Shown: positions 18,673-26,836 of the stretch, in pieces | Layout of the letters: each line of letters begins with the position of its first letter | Position numbering within the stretch: the stretch's first letter is position 1 | DNA from: Chitinophagales bacterium | GTDB lineage: Bacteria > Bacteroidota > Bacteroidia > Chitinophagales > LD1 | Reading direction: 5' to 3' | Length of the DNA: 64,000 nt | Assembly: GCA_016787045.1 (NCBI GenBank) | Contig: JAEUVA010000002.1 | Location: 1-64,000, forward strand | Made by a program: the position numbers and the translations under genes | The notes under the pieces: model-generated | Told to the model about the DNA's origin: nothing | The model's input: the letters and a program-made list of their open reading frames with translations, nothing else | Database searches by the model: none

Positions 18673-19182
18673 TTAGTATCTTCTGCGAAGGTAAAATAGT
18701 ATAGAGTAAACCTTCTCGGCTACTTTTTCGGAGGCAATTGTTAAAAAGAATTCCAGATTTTGCACACTAATGGTTTGGTGTTCGGTAATGAATACTGTGC
18801 TGCTATCATCACCAACTGTTGGGGGCATTATTTTCCATTTGGAAGTGTCTAAGCATGAATAGACAAAATCTTTGTAATCGTTGAACTGTATAACAGAAGT
18901 AAGTGAGTCCATATTCAGATTAGTTTTTGCTATAAACCGCTTGTCTTTGTCTACATAAATAACCGGAAATTTAGGCAAGTGGATGCTGTACCCGGGCACT
19001 ACTAGTATAGCACTCTGTTTGGCATTTGTGCCCGATATGGATTCAAAATTTTCTTTGCGTCCGCTTTCTAAAACTTGTTCTAAATTCTTACAAAATTTTT
19101 GTTGCTCGTAAGGAGTAGCAAATTGTGCCATTACAATGTTGGCGAATAAAAAAGTTCCAGTAATCAAATAAACTATTTTCAT
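18673..19182 (-). CDS. Secreted protein of unknown function (169 residues)
   Basis: A signal peptide (about residues 1-19, ending NIVMAQ) precedes a mixed alpha/beta protein without motifs I recognise. Features visible are a basic/hydrophobic central strand region (FPVIYVDKDKRFIAK), a CLDTSKWKIMPP segment and a C-terminus YLRRRY. It sits between the TonB-receptor-like gene (18 bases upstream) and the M1 peptidase gene (three bases downstream) on the same strand, so it probably belongs to one operon with them. Confidence 0.65.
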   Translation of the reverse strand: MKIVYLITGTFLFANIVMAQFATPYEQQKFCKNLEQVLESGRKENFESISGTNAKQSAILVVPGYSIHLPKFPVIYVDKDKRFIAKTNLNMDSLTSVIQFNDYKDFVYSCLDTSKWKIMPPTVGDDSSTVFITEHQTISVQNLEFFLTIASEKVAEKVYSILFYLRRRY

Positions 19183-19200
19183 ATTTCTTGTAAATATGGA

Positions 19201-22035
19201 TTATGGAGCAGACTTAGTTTTTTGGCTAAGCATTTGTTTGAGATTGTAGGTTAATGTTACCATAAAATATCGCTGTAGAATAACACTCTTAGTATCTTCA
19301 ATGTATGTTTCGGTTACTGAGCGATTGACCGCTCTGTTCTGGTTTAGTATATCGTTTACACTCACCCGTATATCCAGCGATTTGTCTTTCAAAAATTTGT
19401 ACCCCAATGCTGCGTTCCACAAGATTACATTTTGATTGAACCCTTGAGAAATACCCGAGTAGAGTGTGTTTGTAAATGTAGTGTTGAAAACAAATCCTTT
19501 CCAAAACATCCAGTTGAAACGGACATTGGCATTATGGTTAAAAAAGTTGTTGTTGGATTGTCTTTGCAAGCTATTGCGCACTACATTGTAGCTGGCATTG
19601 TAGCTAATAGTAAAATCTATTTTATCGCTGATGTTACTACTTAGGTTAGTGCCAACATTTGGTGCAATGGTGTTAGATATGTTTTTTGTACCGTTAATAA
19701 AACTTGGATTTCGGTTGTAACTCACTCCTACATTAAAACTCCAGTTTGATTTCATTTTTTTTACCGGAAAAGAGTAGGTAGCAAAGGCATTTGCTGTCAT
19801 GTTCCCATTAATGTTTACCGGTATGCTCAGTTGAGAGCCGCTGGGTAATAACGTACCGTTTATACTGGTATCTTTTGTAGCGATGATGGTAGTGTTAGAG
19901 ATGTTGTTTTGCATAATGTTGAAAGACGAAAACAAAAAGAAGCTCTGCGCTTTTTTTACATTGGTGATATTATACCGTGCAAAAACGGAATGCGTAAATG
20001 ACTGTTGCAAATCAGGGTTACCGGTGCTGAGCAAAAGCGGGTTGCTATTATCTACTACATTTTGTAGCTGTTGTACAGATGGAGCGGTGGTGAAAGTACG
20101 GTAGTTTAATCTAAAGCTACTGGTGGTAGAAAATTTATAGTTGAAAGAGGCAATGGGTAGCACATTTAAGAAGCTCTTAGTAATTCGAAATGTATTGGGT
20201 ATTAACTGCTCACCGGTAAGCAATGCGTATTGCCCGTTTGCGCCAAAAGTAACCACCACTTTTCCCTCGCGATACTTGTAGTTGAACCCGGCTTTTTGGG
20301 TCATGTACTCGTTATTGAATTGGTTAGTCAAAGCGGTATCTGTTACATCGTACTCACCGGTATTTTGGTTGTAGTTGTAAGTTTTTTTGTTTGATAAGCT
20401 TTTAGAGTAAGAGGGGTTGTAGGTAAAAAGCATAATGCCATTTTCTCCAATAGGTTCAGTATAGTTGATGGTGGCAGATGTGGTGTAATTTTGGCTGGCA
20501 GTTTGCCCGTTTTGATTCAATTCTACTGTATCTGCAATGGCGCTAAATTGGTTTTGTGAGAGCAAAGATGAGTTATTGAAACGATTGCTTGCTGTGAATG
20601 AAAGGTTAGCAGAGAAAGTCCGCCAGGCAGATTTGAATTTGTGCTGAAAGAGCACATCTGTTGAAGCATTGTATCCGGTATTCTTAGAACTACTTCCGGT
20701 TAAACTACTACTCAAAAACTCGCTTTTGCCAATAGTATTGATACCGTTCACCGTACTGCCTGGCAAATTTTGTTGCCAGCTAAATCTCGGAGAAATAATC
20801 AAACTGTTTGATGTGTCAATAGCGTATTCAATCTTTAGATTCAAGCGGTGATTGAAATTTTTGGTATTGGAAGATGTAGTTTCGTTGTAGGTAATGGAAC
20901 TATCGCCCCGATTAAAATATTGTCGGGTTACTTCTTTCTGCGTAACGTTAGTAGATGCATTAAAAAAGTAACTACCCGTTAGCCGTACATTTTTTTTCTT
21001 GCCCACTACATCAGTATAATTGGTGCCAATAGCATGAGATGTAGATATACCGTCTGAATTGCCCACCATAAAACTTCCGGCCGGTGAATTAGACATCATG
21101 TTGTTTCTGCCACCACCACCCATTGGCCGGCCCATACCTCCACCGCCCCTGCCACCGCCACTACCCCCGGTCATACCTACAATATCTTGCATAGAAAAAT
21201 TTTGTTCATTGATATTGTTGCTCATCGCTAAGAGCGAGATGCGTCTGTTGCCATCAAACCAGTTGATAGTGGCGCCCCCATTGTATCGCGAGCTGTTGAG
21301 GTATCCGTACCCGGCATATACTTTACCAAAAACACTTTTGTTCATGCCGGCTCGGGTTACTATGTTCATTTGTTTTTGCGAGTTGCCATCGTCAAAACTG
21401 CTGAATGCTCCTTGGTCACTTAGCCCATCAAACACCTGCACTTTATCTACTGCATCTGCCGGAAGATTTTTGAGCGCCATAGAGGCATCATCACCAAAAA
21501 AGTTTTTGCCGTCAACGGTTACCTTTTTTATTTCCTCACCGTTGCTTTTTATAGTGCCATTTTCACTGGTGATGCCCGGCATTTTTTTAACTAAGTCTTC
21601 GGCAGTAGCATCCGGATTTGTTTTAAATGCTTTTGCATTGTACTCGGTGGTATCATCTTTAATTTCTACCCGCACTTGATTTTCTACAATCTCTACGGCT
21701 TTGAGTAATTTATCATCGCTGCTCAGGTAAACTTTACCAAGGTTCTTATCCGCATTCTCTACTTTAAAAACTTTAGAAAATGGCGCTAGACTCATGCCTG
21801 AAATTGCAGCACGGTACATTCCATTGCTTAGATGACCAATTTCAAAATATCCGTTATCATCTGTAGCGGTGCCTATGGTTTTTGTGGTATCGCTTAGCGA
21901 GGTGATCTTGACCAATGCACCAGGTACAACTGTAGAGTCTGCCTGAGCATATACATACCCTTGCACGTGGTATGTTTGGGCTTTTGTACTTAAGCAAACA
22001 ACTAAAACGCTGATAAGCAGTAACCACTTTTGCAT
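19201..22035 (-). CDS. TonB-dependent-receptor-like outer membrane beta-barrel protein
   Basis: A 944-residue outer-membrane protein. The start at 22035 gives a good signal peptide (about residues 2-20, ending STKAQ); an in-frame Met nine codons earlier does not. Residues ~22-105 form a carboxypeptidase-regulatory-like domain (VPGALVKITSLSD, DDNGYFEIGHL). A plug-like domain follows with TAEDLVKKMPGI and VTVDGKNFFGDDASMALKNLPADAVDKVQV. The rest is a barrel rich in NYN/NxSF strands, as in the OMP_b-brl_3 group. A Gly/Met-rich insert occupies about residues 285-315. The final residues do not show the classical barrel-ending Phe. Such proteins lack a SusD partner and their substrates are unknown. 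It heads an operon with the secreted 169-residue protein and the M1 peptidase. Confidence 0.85.
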   Translation of the reverse strand: MQKWLLLISVLVVCLSTKAQTYHVQGYVYAQADSTVVPGALVKITSLSDTTKTIGTATDDNGYFEIGHLSNGMYRAAISGMSLAPFSKVFKVENADKNLGKVYLSSDDKLLKAVEIVENQVRVEIKDDTTEYNAKAFKTNPDATAEDLVKKMPGITSENGTIKSNGEEIKKVTVDGKNFFGDDASMALKNLPADAVDKVQVFDGLSDQGAFSSFDDGNSQKQMNIVTRAGMNKSVFGKVYAGYGYLNSSRYNGGATINWFDGNRRISLLAMSNNINEQNFSMQDIVGMTGGSGGGRGGGGMGRPMGGGGRNNMMSNSPAGSFMVGNSDGISTSHAIGTNYTDVVGKKKNVRLTGSYFFNASTNVTQKEVTRQYFNRGDSSITYNETTSSNTKNFNHRLNLKIEYAIDTSNSLIISPRFSWQQNLPGSTVNGINTIGKSEFLSSSLTGSSSKNTGYNASTDVLFQHKFKSAWRTFSANLSFTASNRFNNSSLLSQNQFSAIADTVELNQNGQTASQNYTTSATINYTEPIGENGIMLFTYNPSYSKSLSNKKTYNYNQNTGEYDVTDTALTNQFNNEYMTQKAGFNYKYREGKVVVTFGANGQYALLTGEQLIPNTFRITKSFLNVLPIASFNYKFSTTSSFRLNYRTFTTAPSVQQLQNVVDNSNPLLLSTGNPDLQQSFTHSVFARYNITNVKKAQSFFLFSSFNIMQNNISNTTIIATKDTSINGTLLPSGSQLSIPVNINGNMTANAFATYSFPVKKMKSNWSFNVGVSYNRNPSFINGTKNISNTIAPNVGTNLSSNISDKIDFTISYNASYNVVRNSLQRQSNNNFFNHNANVRFNWMFWKGFVFNTTFTNTLYSGISQGFNQNVILWNAALGYKFLKDKSLDIRVSVNDILNQNRAVNRSVTETYIEDTKSVILQRYFMVTLTYNLKQMLSQKTKSAP

Positions 22036-22094
22036 CTTGGCAATGATAATGTAAAGCGCCAAGTGTTTAGTTGCTTAACTTTTTTTGGGATGTT

Positions 22095-23630
22095 TTACGG
22101 CTGAAACAACACTTCGTAACTGTAGTTAAGTGTAGCTTTTTGGCCGGCAGGTATTTTTACTTCCCATTTAATTTCTGAAGACGGGTTGGTGTAATTGTAG
22201 GCATTCAGTTTTGCTGCTTTACCATTATTAGTTACCTCTGTAACCGTGCCGCTTAGTGATTTTTTTACGCTCACTACTACATCTTTACTCTGGTAGTTAT
22301 CTAACAAAATACTGCCTTTGAGCACCACTTTACTGTACGTTATTTTACCAATCTTTTTTGCATTGTCTGTTCGGTTAATTTCTTCCTCTGTATTTTTCAT
22401 GTGAATGTCTATGGCTTTGGAGAGCCGTATGTTTCCGGTGGCTCCAGCCGGAGTATATTTTAGTTCGTCTTGTGCTACTAATTGGTCTTTTTCGTTGATG
22501 ACCATTACTGAGGCAGTGGTTAGTGGTACGGTAGAGGTATTCTTTATTTCTAATGAGTGATAAACATCAAATTTCTGCTCCTCTTGCGGCACAAAACGGT
22601 TGCTGTAGTAGTTGGTAATGTCTGAAATGCTTCCCTCGTATTTGTCTTTGTACTCTATGTTTCCGGCAAAAATCGGGAAACTGCCTTTGCTGTTTTGTGG
22701 TACCGATATTTTGCCCAATTTGTAAATGTACATGTCACCGGTTTTTTCACCTTCGGTGGTGAAGTTTTGGTCAAAGAATCCATCGGCATCAGGGGCGGCT
22801 TCAAACACTATACCATTATTTTGCATGTAATTTTTTGCTGCGTAGCCGCCTCCCGCCCCATCATTTACTGAAGTTGTCAGGTAGTCGTAGGTCATGGGGT
22901 CAAGTTGGCTATAGCTCATTTGTGGGGCGCCAACAACTAATTCTACCTCGGCATTACTTATTTCTTCCGCATAGTTTTCTACGGTGGCTTTCATTTCTAA
23001 GCGGGCGTTTTTGTCGTCTTTCAGCTTTAAGAAATAGGAGGGAAGCCAATTTATGCCATTAGTCATGTACAGTTCTTGCAATTGCACTTCGCTGGCAGGT
23101 TTATCTAACTTGATAACCATCATCCGTTTGATGCTATCAGCCATGTAAGTATTGTTGATGGCTTCTTTAAAATCTACAGTATAAACATTGCCTACATGCA
23201 TTACCATCGTCTTTCCGGCATCAGTAGTAAAGCGAAGCATACCACTGTGTAAATCGTAGTCGGTTACTTTGCCCGAAACAGTTTTTTCAATTCCTTGTGT
23301 GGGTATGTATGAAAGTGCCACGGGTTTGTTGATGTTACCCGCCAGATACTGCCAAATGGATGCGCATTGCTCGGGCTTTTTTAAGGTATCGTTTTTAAAA
23401 AGGATGCTTTTGATGCTGTTGTCTTTAGATGCACCAATAAAATAGGAGCCAAAAATGGTTTGCGAGGGTATGGGTAGTGTTATTTGATTGTTTTTGGCAG
23501 AGGCAGTGCCCTCTCGCAGCATAAGCGCAGTGCTGTTTTTGAAAATGGTAATTTTTTTAGCGGGCAGCGAATTTTGTGCCAGTAAAGGTAGAGTTGTAAT
23601 ATACACAAGTATTGATAAAACCTTATTCAT
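22095..23630 (-). CDS. DUF4139 domain protein (MuiA-like), secreted
   Basis: A 511-residue protein with signal peptide MNKVLSILVYITTLPLLAQ. The start resembles DUF4139 proteins (KKITIFKNSTALMLREG), and the central segment MTNGINWLPSYFLKLKDDKNA with NAEVELVVGAPQ is diagnostic. The end NAYNYTNPSSEIKWEVKIPAGQ and LNYSYEV matches the family's beta-sandwich C-terminus. The family is widespread but has no proven biochemical role; the name mucoidy inhibitor comes from one member. Likely periplasmic or outer-membrane associated. It is followed on the same strand by the TonB-receptor-like gene, 59 bases away. Confidence 0.8.
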   Translation of the reverse strand: MNKVLSILVYITTLPLLAQNSLPAKKITIFKNSTALMLREGTASAKNNQITLPIPSQTIFGSYFIGASKDNSIKSILFKNDTLKKPEQCASIWQYLAGNINKPVALSYIPTQGIEKTVSGKVTDYDLHSGMLRFTTDAGKTMVMHVGNVYTVDFKEAINNTYMADSIKRMMVIKLDKPASEVQLQELYMTNGINWLPSYFLKLKDDKNARLEMKATVENYAEEISNAEVELVVGAPQMSYSQLDPMTYDYLTTSVNDGAGGGYAAKNYMQNNGIVFEAAPDADGFFDQNFTTEGEKTGDMYIYKLGKISVPQNSKGSFPIFAGNIEYKDKYEGSISDITNYYSNRFVPQEEQKFDVYHSLEIKNTSTVPLTTASVMVINEKDQLVAQDELKYTPAGATGNIRLSKAIDIHMKNTEEEINRTDNAKKIGKITYSKVVLKGSILLDNYQSKDVVVSVKKSLSGTVTEVTNNGKAAKLNAYNYTNPSSEIKWEVKIPAGQKATLNYSYEVLFQP

Positions 23631-23677
23631 TAGCGTTGCTTGTTTTATTCAGAAAATTTTTTTTTGTGGTGAAATCC

Positions 23678-24415
23678 TTAATACAAATCACTTTTTAGCC
23701 ATCCCCACTTGCATAAGCGGTGCAGTGCTGAAACTTTAAGGCAACCTATACCATAAGTAACACTACGGCTAAAGTTAATGGAGCTAGCTTCGTCAAAATA
23801 TTTGGTGGGGCAGGTTACTTCTGCAATCTGAAAACCGGCATAAAAAATTTGCGAGAGCATTTGGTTGTCAAACACAAAATCGTCAGAGTTATTGGTGTAT
23901 TTGATGCTAGTCAATACCTGTTTATTGAAAGCTCTGTAACCGGTGTGATACTCCGAAAGTTTTTCGCCCAGCAAAATATTTTGCGTGAGCGTGAGCATGC
24001 GGTTAAAAATGTATTTGTAAAGCGGCATACCTCCTTTAAGTGCGCCACCGCCCAATATGCGCGAACCCAGCACCACCGGGTAAACATCATTACCTATTAT
24101 GCTGATCATGGCGGTGAGTAGCTTTGGCGTGTATTGATAATCGGGATGAAGCATGACTACAATATCGGCACCAATTTCCAACGCCTTGTTGTAGCAGGTT
24201 TTTTGATTACCGCCATAGCCCTTGTTTTTTTCGTGCTTTATTACATGGTGTATGCCTAACTGTTTGGCCAGTTCTACGGTATTGTCTTTACTGGCATCAT
24301 CTACCAAAATCACTTCATCCACAATATCCATGGGTATTTCACTATAGGTTACTTCCAGCGTTTGGGCTGCGTTGTATGCAGGAAGAACCACTACTACTTT
24401 CTTGCCGTTGTACAT
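23678..24415 (-). CDS. Glycosyltransferase family 2 (DPM1/polyprenyl-phosphate sugar type)
   Basis: A 245-residue GT-A fold enzyme. It has VVVLPAYNAAQTLE at the N-terminus, VDDASKDNT for nucleotide-sugar binding, and ADIVVMLHPDYQYTP in the DxD position, here with the HPD form. GSRILGGGALKGGMP and LGEKLSEYHTGYRAF match the group of bacterial DPM1-like enzymes that move a sugar to undecaprenyl phosphate or a lipid acceptor. No membrane helices are evident, so it would work at the cytoplasmic face. It is divergent from the two-gene glycosyltransferase operon, with the promoter of the latter overlapping its start. Confidence 0.87.
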   Translation of the reverse strand: MYNGKKVVVVLPAYNAAQTLEVTYSEIPMDIVDEVILVDDASKDNTVELAKQLGIHHVIKHEKNKGYGGNQKTCYNKALEIGADIVVMLHPDYQYTPKLLTAMISIIGNDVYPVVLGSRILGGGALKGGMPLYKYIFNRMLTLTQNILLGEKLSEYHTGYRAFNKQVLTSIKYTNNSDDFVFDNQMLSQIFYAGFQIAEVTCPTKYFDEASSINFSRSVTYGIGCLKVSALHRLCKWGWLKSDLY

Positions 24416-24431
24416 GGGGTTGCTACTTTCG
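24402..24431 (+). promoter_or_regulatory. Probable promoter of the glycosyltransferase pair
   Basis: TTG at 24402-24404, a 19-base spacer, then TACTTTCG at 24424-24431. The same spacing and the same TACTTTCG element occur before sucC. The first half lies inside the 5' end of the divergent GT2 gene. The GTG start at 24453 is ~14 bases after the expected transcription start. Confidence 0.45.
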
Positions 24432-24452
24432 TGCGCTAATCTAAAATAACCT

Positions 24453-25652
24453 GTGAGTGCGTTGCGTATTTTGATGTTGATGAACCGAATCCCTTTTCCG
24501 CTAAACGATGGAGGGGCTATTGGCTCGTATAACTTTATTAAGGGCTATGCCGAGGCAGGAGCAGAAGTTACTGTGTTGGCGATGAACACGGCCAAGCATT
24601 TTGTAGAGCGCGATAAGTTGAAAGGCAGTATTTTGAAATATGCTCAACTCCACGATGTATATGTAGATAACCGCATAAAACCGGTTCCTGCACTGCTGAA
24701 TCTTTTAAAGTCAAAATCATACATCACCGAGCGCTTTGAGTCCGGGAGTTTTGAGCGTAAACTGGTGAGGTTACTTAAGGATAATACTTATGATTGGGTG
24801 CATGTAGATGGACTTCCATCGGCTTTATACATAGATGTTGTTCGCCAACACAGTAATGCCAAGATTTCTATGCGGGCGCACAATGTGGAGTACAACATTT
24901 GGAGGCGAATAGCACAGCAAGAAACAAATTTCTTTAAAAAATGGTATCTGCAACTGCAATCGGAGCGGCTGCAAAATTTTGAGAACGAGGCATGGCGAAA
25001 AGTGGATGTTACCTTAGCCATTAGCCGCGAAGACGAGCAAATGATTTTGGCAGACGTACCCAATGCCAACACTATCATAGTACCTGCCGGGTGGGACATA
25101 CCAGAAGAAAAACCAACAGGAAACAACGAAGTGTTCCCACTATTCTTTATCGGCTCATTTGACTGGATGCCCAATCTGCAAGGAATGAAATGGTTTGTAG
25201 AGGAAGTAATGCCCGCGCTCACAAAACAAATACCGGATTTACGTTTAAACGTTGCGGGAAAAAAGATACCACAAGAAGTTATCAATTATCAATCACCCAA
25301 CATTAATATAGTAGGAGAGGTGCCCGATGCTAAATCATTTATGCTGGCCAATGGTGTGATGATTGTACCTATCATTTCAGGTAGTGGTATACGAATAAAA
25401 ATTTTGGAGGCAATGGCACTGGGCAAATGTGTAATATCCACTACAATTGCAGCCGAGGGTCTTGGACTTACTAATGGAGAAAATGTATTGATAGCCGATG
25501 ATGTGGATGGGTTTGTAAAATGTTTAAACGATTGCATGAGTAGCGAAATTTTGACAAAACAAGTGGGGAAAAAAGCGTATCAGTTTGTTCGTAATAAATA
25601 TAACAATCGCTCGGTAATTGAACAATTACTTCACTACTATTGCTCTCAATGA
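24453..25652 (+). CDS. Glycosyltransferase, GT-B fold, family 4-like
   Basis: A 399-residue protein beginning with GTG (MSALRILMLMNRIPFPL). The N-terminal half has the family pattern GGAIGSYNFIKG for acceptor binding, and MRAHNVEYNIWRR. The C-terminal half carries FIGSFDWMPNLQGMKWF, then PIISGSGIRIKILEAMALGK, the nucleotide-sugar-binding signature with the E-x7-E style Glu residues, and CVISTTIAAEGL. It would transfer a sugar from an NDP-sugar in surface polysaccharide or glycolipid synthesis. An alternative start is the ATG at 24474, which would remove part of the first strand and is less likely. Its stop overlaps the next gene's start as ATGA. Confidence 0.88.
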   Translation: MSALRILMLMNRIPFPLNDGGAIGSYNFIKGYAEAGAEVTVLAMNTAKHFVERDKLKGSILKYAQLHDVYVDNRIKPVPALLNLLKSKSYITERFESGSFERKLVRLLKDNTYDWVHVDGLPSALYIDVVRQHSNAKISMRAHNVEYNIWRRIAQQETNFFKKWYLQLQSERLQNFENEAWRKVDVTLAISREDEQMILADVPNANTIIVPAGWDIPEEKPTGNNEVFPLFFIGSFDWMPNLQGMKWFVEEVMPALTKQIPDLRLNVAGKKIPQEVINYQSPNINIVGEVPDAKSFMLANGVMIVPIISGSGIRIKILEAMALGKCVISTTIAAEGLGLTNGENVLIADDVDGFVKCLNDCMSSEILTKQVGKKAYQFVRNKYNNRSVIEQLLHYYCSQ

Positions 25653-26836
25653 TAGCGTTGTTGATTATCTATTTGATATGCATTGTATTGATTGGCTACT
25701 CTTATGTGGTTTATCCGGCACTGTTGCGTGTTTTATCAGGAGGTAAAAAGTTTTCACACGAACAATTCACTCAGCATGAATCACTACCGGATGTTATCAT
25801 ATTTTTTGCGGTGTACAATGGCGAAAAAGTACTGCGCGAAAAATTGCAGAGCATGCTACAATCCGACTATCCGGCTCAGCAAATCAAAATCTTAGTGGGC
25901 TCCGATGAGTCAACTGATCAAACAGATGCCATAGTGAATGAATTTGCCCAAGTAGATCATCGCGTTGAGCTGCATCGGTTTTCAAGAAGAGGTAAAGCAA
26001 ATGTACTTAACTCATTAAGCGAAATTTTGCAGAAACGTCCACTTAAAAACGATACCATATTTATCTTGACTGATGCTTATGCCATTTTTGAACCCCAAAC
26101 TGTTTTTGAACTTGTTAAACATTTCAAATCTGATGAAATAGGTATTGTAGGCGCAAAGTACATCAATACAAATGTGCAGGAAGGTGGAATATCTATACAA
26201 GAAAAAGCATATATACAAAGAGAGAATTTGATGAAATATCACGAAAGTGTTGTGTTTGGTAGTATGATGGGAGTTTATGGTGCTTGCTATGCTATCAGAG
26301 CAGTTGATTATCCGCAGTTTCCCACCAATATTCTAATGGAAGATTTTTATGTTACAATGTTGACCCTTCTGAATAATAAAAAGAGCATCTTGTCATTAGA
26401 TGCGAAATTTTATGAGAGCATTCCCAACTCAATGGATATTGAATACAACAGAAAACGTAGAATAGCAGCCGGTAATTTTCAGAATTTATTCCATTTTCCA
26501 TCACTACTCAGCCCTTTGCGTTTTAAAGTTGCATTTCCTTATTGGTCGCACAAGGTAATTAGATGGATGGGGCCGTTACTGCTATTTGCAAGCTATGTTT
26601 GTATTTTACTTTTACCATTCTACTCTACCGCCTATTGGGTAATAGGATTATTGGCTATCCACTTGTTTGTGTTGTTTATTCCAATGCTTGATTTTGTATC
26701 TAAAAAAGTAGAATTAGATATTGCCCTTTTGCGTTATGCCAACTATTTTTTGCAAATGAATGTAGCTGTTGCATCCGGCTTCTTATGGTTCGTAAGGGGG
26801 ATTAAAACAAACGTGTGGCAACCCACAGCACGCTAA
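25649..26836 (+). CDS. Membrane glycosyltransferase family 2
   Basis: A 395-residue membrane enzyme. I chose the ATG at 25649 because it overlaps the upstream stop as ATGA, giving translational coupling; a TTG nine bases earlier is the only alternative. One membrane helix lies at residues ~2-22 and two or three more in the last 100 residues. The GT-A domain has IIFFAVYNGEKVLREKLQSML, VGSDESTDQT, then LTDAYAIFEP at the DxD position and MEDFYVTMLTL with the catalytic ED. RKRRIAAGNFQNL resembles the QxxRW region of processive synthases, though it is not identical. It probably makes or extends an envelope polysaccharide with its partner gene. Its stop overlaps the stop of the convergent gene by four bases. 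Confidence 0.88.
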   Translation: MIALLIIYLICIVLIGYSYVVYPALLRVLSGGKKFSHEQFTQHESLPDVIIFFAVYNGEKVLREKLQSMLQSDYPAQQIKILVGSDESTDQTDAIVNEFAQVDHRVELHRFSRRGKANVLNSLSEILQKRPLKNDTIFILTDAYAIFEPQTVFELVKHFKSDEIGIVGAKYINTNVQEGGISIQEKAYIQRENLMKYHESVVFGSMMGVYGACYAIRAVDYPQFPTNILMEDFYVTMLTLLNNKKSILSLDAKFYESIPNSMDIEYNRKRRIAAGNFQNLFHFPSLLSPLRFKVAFPYWSHKVIRWMGPLLLFASYVCILLLPFYSTAYWVIGLLAIHLFVLFIPMLDFVSKKVELDIALLRYANYFLQMNVAVASGFLWFVRGIKTNVWQPTAR

